Virus record (IMG/VR): IMGVR_UViG_3300007734_000704
Coordinates: 1 to 47,219 of that record
DNA: 47,219 bases
Strand: one strand, 5' to 3'
Source: a virus
In this document: one piece after another, positions 8,220 through 16,046 of the stretch
Position numbering within the stretch: the stretch's first letter is position 1
Layout: each line of letters opens with the position of its first letter
Notes under the pieces: generated by a model
Told to the model about the DNA's origin: nothing
Database searches by the model: none
The model's input: the letters and a program-made list of their open reading frames with translations, nothing else
Made by a program: the position numbers and the translations under genes

Positions 8220-11114
8220 ATGACAGTAAAATCTTTCAACTTTTCATCCCCTGGCGTCTTTCTGAACGAAGTCGATCAATCACAGGTTCAGAAGAGCGCA
8301 GCCCCAGTGGGACCAGTAATCATCGGTAGAGCACAAAGGGGGCCATCAATGCGGCCCATTACTGTTTCATCCTATAAAGAATTTGTAGAAACATTTGGCG
8401 AACCTGTTGCCGGTGGAGACTCATCTGGTGATGTTTGGAGAAGTGGTATACCTGCTGGTCCGACATACGGTGGCTATGCTGCGCAGTCCTGGCTTGCAAA
8501 TAGCCCAACGCTAACTTATGTAAGAATGTTGGGTGTACAAAGTGATACTGCAATTTCTACTACAAGCAACAATGCTGGGTACGCAGGATGGCAGTTTGGT
8601 CCATCAACCACGGATACGAAGCATGGATCTGTAGGTCTATTTATCTTCAACTCAGCATCTGCCGGGTCAGAACTAACCGGTACTCTTGCTGCAATCTGGT
8701 ATTGCTCTGGAACAGTTCCTGTTTTAGGAGGAGATATCTTCGGTGGTGGTCACGACACTGCGTATCGAAATTCCTCTTTCAAAGAGTCTACTGACGGAAA
8801 CTTTACGGTCTTCATGAGCGGCTCTACCGGAGTTGATGCTAGTACGAAGAAGACGTTTAATTTCTCTCCATCATCTGGGAAGTTTGCTAGAAAAGCATTT
8901 AATACAAATCCACAAAATGCAAATGCGGATTCTGTATCTGGATTAGCCTCCGATAATAGCAATTTTTACGGATATTGGCTTGGTGAAACCTTTGAAAATG
9001 ATTTGTTTAATGGTGTAACAAATTCTGCGCTAACAAGCTCGTCTCAGGAGATGGTTGGGATTATTGTCCCGCTTACTAATTTCCACACTGGAAGACTCAA
9101 TAGGCCAGCTAACGAAGATAATGCAGCAAGAACTGGATGGTTCATCTCTCAGGTGGCCGCAGGTGCAGATAGCGCATATACCCCTGCAACAAAGGCAGCT
9201 AAGTTGTTTAGACTTGTTGCGCTTGATCCTGGTGAGTGGATTAGAAACAACCTAAAGATTACGATTAATAACATTATTCCTCCACAAAATGATGCGCAAA
9301 AATATGCGTCATTTGATGTGGAAATTAGACGAGCATATGATACTGATTCAAATAAGAAACTGGTAGAATCCTATGTCGGGTGTACTCTTGATCCGTCATC
9401 TCCGAACTATGTTGCTAGAAAAATAGGCGATAAATATTTCTCATGGGATGACACAGAAAGAAGACAGACCGAAATTGGTCTTTATAATAACAATTCTAAA
9501 TTTGTTAGAATTGAAATGTATAGTGATCAACTAGATTCGTCTTTGACCCCATTTGGCGTTCTTGGTCCGATGAAATACAACAACGTCACCGCCTCGATTG
9601 CAACGCTAAGAACAACTAAGTCTGGAATGATAGAGACGCTCAGCAACGGAGAAAATTACTCTACTTCTTCAATAACTGGATCGAGTCATGCGTCCACAAC
9701 TTATTTGTGGACATTCCCTTCTCTTAGAAATAGAGTAGATTCAAGAGAAGATTCTTTAACGACATATAAGATGGCCGATTGGGGTGCAGCAACTACGAGA
9801 GACGTTTCTTCTTTGTTATACAACGATGGAGTAAATGACATACTTAGACTTCCAGTAACCGGAGCTGCCGCCTTCACCAACGGTGTTGAGGGTGGTGGAT
9901 TAACCTATGCTTGGCAATTAAGTCTTGATGACATAGAAATCACAGGAGCGACCGGGTCTGGTTTGGTTTGGACCGGGGTGTTCTTCAAGCATGTATCGGG
10001 ATCTAAGGCGGCAGGGACGTCATACACCTCTATAGGCGGAACCTATGATGCGCTATTAAACCTTGGAGTCAACTCCTTTACAACAGTATTCCAAGGCGGC
10101 TCTGATGGATTTAACGTTCTAGAGGGTGAACCGTTAAGAAATACAATAATGGATTCTAATTCCACTAACGATAATGATTATGTATACTACACCTATAAGC
10201 GGGCCATTGATCTTGTAAGAGATCCGGAAGAGGTAGAGGCTAATTTAGTTTCCGTTCCCGGTCTTGTATTTGAGCCAATTACGCAATATTTGGCTCAGAT
10301 GGCAGAACAAAGAGGCGACATGTTGGCTGTTATTGACGCTTCTGGAGAAACGGATAACCAGGCGTCGTATGTTACAAAATACGAGAACAGCGATCAGGAT
10401 GGAACGCTCACAAGAGCGGCATCTGTTGATTCTGTGGTAGATCAAATCAAGGGAAGAAACCTTAACACTAGTTATGGCGCAGTTTACTATCCCTGGGTTC
10501 AGATCTCCGATTCTAATTCTGGGAAGATCCTGGCGATTCCGCCATCAATTCCAGCTGTTGGTGCGATGTCCTACACAGACAAGGTACAGGCTCCCTGGTT
10601 TGCTCCAGCAGGATTTAATAGAGGTGGTTTATCTACTGGTAACGCAGGCGTTAACGTTGTTAATGTCGTTAAGAAATTAAACCAGGCCGACAGAGACAAG
10701 CTTTATTTGGTAAACATTAATCCGATTACCTCATTTCCAAACGAGGGAATCGTTATCTTTGGACAAAAGACACTACAAGCAGTCCCAAGTGCCCTTGATA
10801 GGATTAATGTTCGTAGGCTGATGTTGTATGTTAAGAGAGGAATTAATCTAGTTTCAAACGGCATTCTCTTTGAGCCAAACGTAGAAGATACGTGGAATAA
10901 CTTTAAGGATAAGGCAGAGCCGTTCCTTTCGGATGTTAAGGCAAGATTTGGTATTACTGAATATAGATTGATTTTGGACTCGACGACTACAACTCCTGAC
11001 CTAATTGACCAGAACATACTTTATGCTAAGGTACTAATTAAACCAGCGAGAGCAATTGAGTTTATTGCAATTGATTTCTTTATCACCAAGAGCGGTGCAT
11101 CATTTGATGCTTAA
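8220..11114 (+). CDS. gp18: Contractile tail sheath protein (gp18-like)
   Basis: 964 residues. The N-terminus has the classic sheath start, SFNFSSPGVFLNEVDQSQ, followed by GPVIIGRAQRGP and SYKEFVETFGEP. The C-terminal third has RRLMLYVKRGINLVSNGILF, FEPNVEDTWNNF and KARFGITEYR, the sheath subdomain that packs on the tube. Compared with T4 gp18 (659 residues) there is about 300 extra residues of Ser/Gly/Thr-rich sequence in the middle (about 120-650), probably surface-exposed protrusion domains. The tube gene follows 13 bases downstream, the normal order. Confidence 0.95.
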   Translation: MTVKSFNFSSPGVFLNEVDQSQVQKSAAPVGPVIIGRAQRGPSMRPITVSSYKEFVETFGEPVAGGDSSGDVWRSGIPAGPTYGGYAAQSWLANSPTLTYVRMLGVQSDTAISTTSNNAGYAGWQFGPSTTDTKHGSVGLFIFNSASAGSELTGTLAAIWYCSGTVPVLGGDIFGGGHDTAYRNSSFKESTDGNFTVFMSGSTGVDASTKKTFNFSPSSGKFARKAFNTNPQNANADSVSGLASDNSNFYGYWLGETFENDLFNGVTNSALTSSSQEMVGIIVPLTNFHTGRLNRPANEDNAARTGWFISQVAAGADSAYTPATKAAKLFRLVALDPGEWIRNNLKITINNIIPPQNDAQKYASFDVEIRRAYDTDSNKKLVESYVGCTLDPSSPNYVARKIGDKYFSWDDTERRQTEIGLYNNNSKFVRIEMYSDQLDSSLTPFGVLGPMKYNNVTASIATLRTTKSGMIETLSNGENYSTSSITGSSHASTTYLWTFPSLRNRVDSREDSLTTYKMADWGAATTRDVSSLLYNDGVNDILRLPVTGAAAFTNGVEGGGLTYAWQLSLDDIEITGATGSGLVWTGVFFKHVSGSKAAGTSYTSIGGTYDALLNLGVNSFTTVFQGGSDGFNVLEGEPLRNTIMDSNSTNDNDYVYYTYKRAIDLVRDPEEVEANLVSVPGLVFEPITQYLAQMAEQRGDMLAVIDASGETDNQASYVTKYENSDQDGTLTRAASVDSVVDQIKGRNLNTSYGAVYYPWVQISDSNSGKILAIPPSIPAVGAMSYTDKVQAPWFAPAGFNRGGLSTGNAGVNVVNVVKKLNQADRDKLYLVNINPITSFPNEGIVIFGQKTLQAVPSALDRINVRRLMLYVKRGINLVSNGILFEPNVEDTWNNFKDKAEPFLSDVKARFGITEYRLILDSTTTTPDLIDQNILYAKVLIKPARAIEFIAIDFFITKSGASFDA

Positions 11115-11127
11115 TAGGAGAATATAA

Positions 11128-11703
11128 ATGGCGCAGCCACCAGTCAAACCAATTTGGGCAGCAGATAAGGCTGGCCTAGATCCCAAGAGAAGCCATAGAT
11201 TCATTCTGTATCTTGATGGCATTCCAACGTACTTTGTGAAATCGGCAACTGTGCCATCATTTACGATCACAGAGGGAGGAACCCATAAGTTCCTCGGACA
11301 CAAGTTTCGATTCCCGGGCTCTGTAGAGTGGAACGGAAAATCAGAAATAAAACTGGTTGACACTATTGATTATAATATGTCAAAGAAGTTTGTTGACTAT
11401 GTTAGAAAGGCCGGATATGTCTATCCGTCTAATTTTAGTGAGTCATCGTCAAACCCGGAGTATTTTAGAAAGACCATCTCAAAGGCCAAGTTCCCATTCA
11501 AGCAGGTTAAGATTCAAAGAATCGATTCTGAGGGTGCCACATATGAAACATGGGTTCTTAATAACCCATGGATAAGCAAGGTAGATTTTGGAACTGCCGA
11601 TTACGATAAGGAAGGCCTAATCGAGATGGGAGTTGAGTTCACCTACGATTGGGCAGAACTGAGAGATGGCGATTCTGGCAATCCTCCGTCGTTTCCAAAA
11701 TAA
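11128..11703 (+). CDS. gp19: Tail tube protein (gp19-like)
   Basis: 191 residues. HRFILYLDGIPTYFVKSATV and PSFTITEGG near the N-terminus, then HKFRFPGSVEWNGKSEIKLV and a C-terminal VEFTYDWAEL strand, are the beta-barrel strands of the gp19/Hcp tube fold. It follows the sheath gene and is followed by a paralogue at 11717. RBS TAGGAG sits before the ATG. T4 gp19 is 163 residues; this copy has extra loop sequence around residues 85-115. Confidence 0.92.
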   Translation: MAQPPVKPIWAADKAGLDPKRSHRFILYLDGIPTYFVKSATVPSFTITEGGTHKFLGHKFRFPGSVEWNGKSEIKLVDTIDYNMSKKFVDYVRKAGYVYPSNFSESSSNPEYFRKTISKAKFPFKQVKIQRIDSEGATYETWVLNNPWISKVDFGTADYDKEGLIEMGVEFTYDWAELRDGDSGNPPSFPK

Positions 11704-11716
11704 TTAGGAGGTAACA

Positions 11717-12406
11717 ATGCCTCTATTCTTTGATAAAAGTTCTCTTGTAAACGGGAAACAGGCACAACAGAATCATCGCTTTATATTAAGTATAAAAGGT
11801 GTTGATGCAGCCATCATTAGAGAAGTCACAGTTCCAAAGTATAAGGTAACGACAGAATCTTACGAACTTCTAGAATATAAATTTAATTATCCAAAGAAGA
11901 CAGAGTGGCAGGGTCCGGTATCGTTCGACGTGATTCAGATATTAGATGATGAGGCCGTTGTTAGCACCCTTGGATACTTTATGTCTAAGCTATATAGCTC
12001 GGCCTATTACGCCAGTCCAATGGGGATCGGGACGGGAGAGAGGGATTTGGTTCTTCCAAACTCTCTCTATAATATTAGAGACAAGATTTCTTCGTTCATT
12101 AATAATGGACCAAATACCGGCTATGTTAGAACCTCAAACGAGGGAACTGTTCTAGATTTATCAAAACAGAAGTTGACAGCCGCCCTAGGGAAGGTTGAAA
12201 TAAAGGTATTGGATGAGCAGGGTAAAATATTCGAATCCTGGAGGCTAAACCAAGCCTTTATAACTGGAATTACTCCAACTGATTTAACTTATGACGGTGA
12301 AAAACTTTCTACAATTAAGGTAGAATTGAATTATGACTGGGCAAGTTATGGTTTCCGAGGGGTTTACGCTGAGGAAGATTCAGTCCTGAGAATATTAGGT
12401 ATTTAA
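11717..12406 (+). CDS. Second tail-tube-fold protein (tube paralogue)
   Basis: 229 residues with the same strand pattern as the tube protein just upstream: NHRFILSIKGVDAAIIREVT, VPKYKVTTE, YKFNYPKKTEWQGPVSFDVI and a C-terminal VELNYDWASY. It is longer, with an insert at about residues 90-150. T4-like tails use tube-fold proteins also as initiator and cap (gp54, gp48), so this copy may be the tube-baseplate adaptor or a tail terminator rather than a second tube subunit. RBS TAGGAGG is strong. The specific role is inferred. Confidence 0.75.
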   Translation: MPLFFDKSSLVNGKQAQQNHRFILSIKGVDAAIIREVTVPKYKVTTESYELLEYKFNYPKKTEWQGPVSFDVIQILDDEAVVSTLGYFMSKLYSSAYYASPMGIGTGERDLVLPNSLYNIRDKISSFINNGPNTGYVRTSNEGTVLDLSKQKLTAALGKVEIKVLDEQGKIFESWRLNQAFITGITPTDLTYDGEKLSTIKVELNYDWASYGFRGVYAEEDSVLRILGI

Positions 12407-12421
12407 TCAAAAAAGGAAAAA

Positions 12422-13252
12422 ATGAGTAATGCAAATAAATTTGGCCTACCACCCGGTCTTGGTGGCGGTAATGCTGGATCAAGACCTAGAGGCGTTTATG
12501 AAGTTCCAACAGACTTTGTAGACCTACCATCACAGGGGAAATTTTATCCCACCGATTCTCCACTGTTTGGTGTAGAAAAGCTAGAGGTAAAATACATGAC
12601 AGCAAGGGAGGAGGACCTTTTGGTGTCTCCTGGACTACAAAAAGCTGGTGTTGCGATGGATAGAGTTATAGAATCTCTCCTTATCGACAAGAGGATAAGA
12701 TCGAAGGATCTTCTCGTTGGGGACAAGAATGCCATTCTTCTAAATGTTAGAAAAAATGCGTTTGGAGATGATTATAATTTCTCCTATAAGTGCGAAAATT
12801 GTAATACAGAAAACAAGCATACTGAATATTTCAGCAATATGAAGATAAAGGAACTTGTTCCAAGAGAAGATTGCACAATAATGGAGACTGGGACAATAAT
12901 GATGACTCTTCCAGTATCGAAGGTCACATTAGAAATAAAGTTATTAAACGGAGAAGATGAGACAGCTGTAGAGCAGGTAATTCAAAAGAGAGTATCAAAC
13001 AACCTTCCAGCAGAAGCTCTTCTTACTAGATATCGCTATATGATATTGTCTGTTAACGGAAAGACCGATACCGAGACAATAGTTCAGTTTCTAGAGACAA
13101 TGCCGGTTAGAGATTCAAGATTTCTTAGAACAAATTATTCCGAACTTAATCCTAATTTGGTATTTGACTATACAAGCGATTGTTCTAAGTGTGGTCACAC
13201 AAATAAGGGGGGCGTGCCATTGGCAGCAAACTTTTTTTGGCCCGAATTATGA
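12422..13252 (+). CDS. gp26: Baseplate hub / tail assembly chaperone (gp26-like)
   Basis: 276 residues. TDFVDLPSQGKFYP, VEVKYMTAREEDLL-type sequence at about 55-66 (here LEVKYMTAREEDLL) and SKDLLVGDKNAILLNVR are the hallmarks of the T4 gp26 baseplate family. Two CxxC pairs, C124/C127 and C254/C257, probably form a zinc ribbon. The frame ends with NFFWPEL, and those two Phe codons lie in a run of seven T (13232-13238). Because the downstream gp51-like frame has no start of its own, a fraction of ribosomes probably shifts frame here to make a longer protein. The gene sits just before the tape-measure candidate, where other tailed phages keep frameshifted tail chaperones. Confidence 0.8.
   Translation: MSNANKFGLPPGLGGGNAGSRPRGVYEVPTDFVDLPSQGKFYPTDSPLFGVEKLEVKYMTAREEDLLVSPGLQKAGVAMDRVIESLLIDKRIRSKDLLVGDKNAILLNVRKNAFGDDYNFSYKCENCNTENKHTEYFSNMKIKELVPREDCTIMETGTIMMTLPVSKVTLEIKLLNGEDETAVEQVIQKRVSNNLPAEALLTRYRYMILSVNGKTDTETIVQFLETMPVRDSRFLRTNYSELNPNLVFDYTSDCSKCGHTNKGGVPLAANFFWPEL
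13232..13238 (+). promoter_or_regulatory. Probable programmed ribosomal frameshift site (T7 run)
   Basis: The codons AAC TTT TTT TGG read through seven consecutive T, 14 bases before the gp26-like stop. A shift of -2 (or +1) moves ribosomes from the gp26-like frame into the open frame that continues to 13418. A -2 shift is known for the equivalent genes of phage Mu, and +1 or -1 in others. A poly-T tract permits tRNA-Phe re-pairing in any of these registers. Confidence 0.65.
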
Positions 13253-13418
13253 ATTTATTGAGCTTCCCGCCGACTATATAAACGACGTATATGAAAAAAT
13301 CTATCTAATGAAGACCCATATGGGATGGTCATTCGAGGAGGTTTATATGTTGCCAAGAAAACTACGAGACTGGTTCTTCGATAGATATCTTGAAGAAAAC
13401 AAAAAAGATAATACGTAG
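13236..13418 (+). CDS. gp51: gp51-like extension, expressed by frameshift from gp26-like
   Basis: About 60 residues, beginning FGPNYEFIELPADYINDVYE and followed by a helical part with MGWSFEEVYMLPRKLRDWFF. It has the character of the short C-terminal extension of tail assembly chaperones. Extending the frame upstream to a TTG at 13164 only reads the conserved gp26 zinc-ribbon coding region out of frame, with no ribosome-binding site, so that start is unlikely. Internal ATGs (in YLMKTHMGW) would cut the domain in half. Synthesis as a fusion to the gp26-like protein is therefore the simplest reading. In T4, 26 and 51 are adjacent genes, and the assignment to gp51 rests on position. Confidence 0.6.
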   Translation, partial: FGPNYEFIELPADYINDVYEKIYLMKTHMGWSFEEVYMLPRKLRDWFFDRYLEENKKDNT

Positions 13419-13440
13419 TACTTAATATAGAGGATTTGAT

Positions 13441-15039
13441 ATGGGATTGGGCGATGATCTATTAAAGGGTGCTGGCGAAACTACATCGAGAGTTCTTGGT
13501 GGCGAAGCAACGCTAGAGGACTTTGCGAAGGTAGAGCTTACGACCAAAGCCCTGGCATCGGCATTTGGACTTTTAGGGACCGCAGGAGATAAGGCGGCAT
13601 CCAATATTAAGGACCTGTCGGAAGCGGTATATGGGCTATATGAAATAAGCAAGACAGAAACAGCAGCCATGTCTGCCTTTGCTCATATGGCAAAGGCAGA
13701 ATTTGGAGCAGCTGTAAAGGATATAACAACCCTATTCAAGGGAGCCTATTCAAGCGCACAAGAATTCCAGAAGACATTGGTCCAATATGGACAGGATAAA
13801 AGCTTTCAGAAAGCAATTGGGGAACAGGCACGAGATTTAGCTACACTTGGCATCTCGTATGATTCGCTAAAGAAAGCAAATCTGGAGCTTGTAGATTCTT
13901 ATAATGCAGCCATAAGAATAACAGAAACACAAAGCAGAAGTTTTGAGGATAATCGGAAGGCGATGTCTCAACTTCTTGTATTTAATGACAAGTTTGGAAT
14001 AAGTCTTAAGGGCACCTCGGATCTGTTGAATTTTACAAAGAACACGATGGGAGGTGGAACAGAGGCGGCAATAAGATTTTCTGAGCAATTAGAAAGATTT
14101 GCAAAATCTACTGGACAAAATACAAATTCCGTTTTCACTGCGTTTAATACTAATCTAGATAGGTTCTCTGTTCAAACGGCAGATAAGGCCATAGCCTCGT
14201 TTGAAAGATTGCAGATGACAGCGGCTAGAACTGGCCAGGCGATAAGCAGTGTAATAGACATTGTAGGAAGATTTGACGACATAGATTCTGGATTTGAAAG
14301 AGGCGGACAAATAAACAGAGTGTTGTCGTTTATGGGTGGATCATTTGATACCTTTAAGGCATTTCAGGCTGACGACGAAGAACGAGCCAAGATGATATAT
14401 GAGGCCATAGCAGGTGTGGCTGACAAATATTCAGAATTAAATACAACGCAGGCAAAGAGAAATTTTGCAAAGCAGCTTCAAGAATCAACGGGGGTAGATT
14501 TAAAGACGGTTGTCGGTTTATTAAATAAATCAACTGATCTGTCTAGAGATATAGCCGATATATCCAAGAGACCCCTCATAACAGAGGGATATACCCCCAG
14601 GGAGCGCGCAGATAAGATGGTAGACCTTAGCCTCTCCAAGGATTTTGCTGAGGCCAGAGACGGCCTATTGGAGGCTGGTAAGGCGGCACAAACCTTCGCA
14701 GAAAACGTTAAGATCTCTGATAGAGGCAGAACCGACTCTGCTATAAAACTTACAAGACTTCTGGATGAAAAATTTCTTTCTCCAATTGTTTCTGGGAATA
14801 CAGCTGCACTTAAGTCATCCTTTGAAACGTTCAGCAAGTCTGTTGGAACGACCCTAAAGGAGGTTCTCACGGATCCCTCATCGGCCATGAGCAGGGGAGG
14901 GGCAGCGATGGACGAACTAAGTAGGACACTAAAGGGAACAGGGCTGAAGTTGTCTGTAGATTACAAGATTGGCGGACGAGTTGTGGATACTGCCGCTGGT
15001 GCCCTAACCTCAACCAACCCACCCTCCAGAGGACGCTAA
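13441..15039 (+). CDS. Tape measure / baseplate hub protein candidate (gp29-like)
   Basis: 532 residues, almost entirely predicted alpha-helical, Ala-rich, with repeated charged-hydrophobic patterns and no Cys. Position directly after the gp26/gp51 chaperone pair and before baseplate genes matches the tape measure gene, which sets tail length and threads the tube (T4 gp29, 590 residues). The short length implies a tail about as long as that of T4. A Gly-containing amphipathic segment (GGTEAAIRFSEQLERFA) lies near residue 205. RBS AGAGGA precedes the ATG. No sequence motif is decisive, so the assignment rests on length, composition and synteny. Confidence 0.65.
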   Translation: MGLGDDLLKGAGETTSRVLGGEATLEDFAKVELTTKALASAFGLLGTAGDKAASNIKDLSEAVYGLYEISKTETAAMSAFAHMAKAEFGAAVKDITTLFKGAYSSAQEFQKTLVQYGQDKSFQKAIGEQARDLATLGISYDSLKKANLELVDSYNAAIRITETQSRSFEDNRKAMSQLLVFNDKFGISLKGTSDLLNFTKNTMGGGTEAAIRFSEQLERFAKSTGQNTNSVFTAFNTNLDRFSVQTADKAIASFERLQMTAARTGQAISSVIDIVGRFDDIDSGFERGGQINRVLSFMGGSFDTFKAFQADDEERAKMIYEAIAGVADKYSELNTTQAKRNFAKQLQESTGVDLKTVVGLLNKSTDLSRDIADISKRPLITEGYTPRERADKMVDLSLSKDFAEARDGLLEAGKAAQTFAENVKISDRGRTDSAIKLTRLLDEKFLSPIVSGNTAALKSSFETFSKSVGTTLKEVLTDPSSAMSRGGAAMDELSRTLKGTGLKLSVDYKIGGRVVDTAAGALTSTNPPSRGR

Positions 15040-15042
15040 ATT

Positions 15043-15696
15043 ATGGCAATACCAACAATAAAGGAAATAGTTGATAATAATGTCAGCATTAATGCTCCAG
15101 ATTACGAAAACAATATCAGCACAAAGATGCCAGGATATAATCTGGTCTTTTATTTTCCAACCCGTAATACTGATGATCTAAAATCAAAATCCATAGCTTT
15201 TCCGGCCTATATCAAGGATGTGTCTGACAACTTTTCTTTATCATATGATTCTAAGAAGGTATATGGAAGAATGGACCCAATCCCAATCTATCAGGGAACT
15301 ACAAGAAAAATTTCCTTTGATTTAACTCTTCCCTCCAATGGTCTAGCACACTCAAGAGAGATTGCTGATAAATTGAACACTTTGGTCCAAAATCTATATC
15401 CGTCATACCAAAAGAACGGTGCAGTGAACGTTATATCGTCTCCTCCGCTTGTTACGATCTTCTTTTCTAACCTAATTTATGATAAGACAACAGACAGCTC
15501 TTTGTTGGGATATTTTGACGGTGGGGTTGTTATAAAGCACGATTTAACCAAGGGAGTGTTTTCTCGAGGAGAGGGATACGAAACCTACCCAAAGGCATAT
15601 TCGTTATCCTTTAACTTTAATGTGTTGCACCATTATACACCGGGATTTATCAGCGGCGGAAGTAATCCCGTAAATATTCTGAGGAGTCAAAAATAA
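15043..15696 (+). CDS. Baseplate tube-initiator / adaptor protein candidate
   Basis: 217 residues. After an N-terminal lead, AFPAYIKDVSDNFSLSYDSK, followed by a short YGRMDPIPIYQGTTR segment and ISFDLTLPS, forms strands like those of proteins joining tube to baseplate (T4 gp48/gp54 class and equivalents in other myophages). The later helix KLNTLVQNLYPSYQ, then PPLVTIFFSNLI, fits the same family. RBS AGAGGA lies before the ATG and the next gene follows after 2 bases. Which T4 gene it replaces cannot be decided by eye. Confidence 0.55.
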   Translation: MAIPTIKEIVDNNVSINAPDYENNISTKMPGYNLVFYFPTRNTDDLKSKSIAFPAYIKDVSDNFSLSYDSKKVYGRMDPIPIYQGTTRKISFDLTLPSNGLAHSREIADKLNTLVQNLYPSYQKNGAVNVISSPPLVTIFFSNLIYDKTTDSSLLGYFDGGVVIKHDLTKGVFSRGEGYETYPKAYSLSFNFNVLHHYTPGFISGGSNPVNILRSQK

Positions 15697-15698
15697 TT

Positions 15699-16043
15699 AT
15701 GTCTATCTCTCGTTATAAAAAAGAGAATATCATCAAAAATATTGATTCTGATTATAAAAAAATATTTAGTAGTCGGTTTGGCCCATCTGGTCTTGTCCAA
15801 ACTGGAACGGCAACAACAAGGCAGCCTTCTGAGACCGAACTGTCTGGGGTAACATATATCAATGAAACATGGGGGCTTGGGAAAAGATTATATAAGATGT
15901 CGCACGCTCATTATGGAAATTCTCAATATTGGTGGCTGATTGCGTTATTTAATGGGATCGCTACCGAAGCTGATATTAAATTTGGAGATGTCGTAAAAAT
16001 ACCGGTCCCGCTGGATGTCATCCTAAACCTTTACGGATTTTAA
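15699..16043 (+). CDS. gp53: Baseplate wedge protein with LysM-like domain (gp53-like)
   Basis: 114 residues. The C-terminal 65 residues follow the gp53/LysM-like pattern: GLGKRLYKMSHAHYGNSQYW, then WLIALFNGIATEADIKFGD and VVKIPVPLD. In T4, gp53 locks neighbouring wedges together around the hub. Length is about half of T4 gp53 (196 residues), consistent with a minimal LysM-type version. RBS GAGGAG lies just upstream and the gene is 2 bases from its predecessor. Confidence 0.75.
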   Translation: MSISRYKKENIIKNIDSDYKKIFSSRFGPSGLVQTGTATTRQPSETELSGVTYINETWGLGKRLYKMSHAHYGNSQYWWLIALFNGIATEADIKFGDVVKIPVPLDVILNLYGF

Positions 16044-16046
16044 TTA

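Noticed and set aside
12173-12201. Promoter-like TTGACA-17-TGAAAT in the second tube gene
   Set aside because: It sits in the middle of a late structural operon and the -10 lacks the key A; treated as chance.
13164-13235. TTG start for the gp51-like frame
   Set aside because: This stretch re-reads the conserved zinc-ribbon coding DNA of the gp26-like gene in another frame, and no Shine-Dalgarno sequence precedes it.
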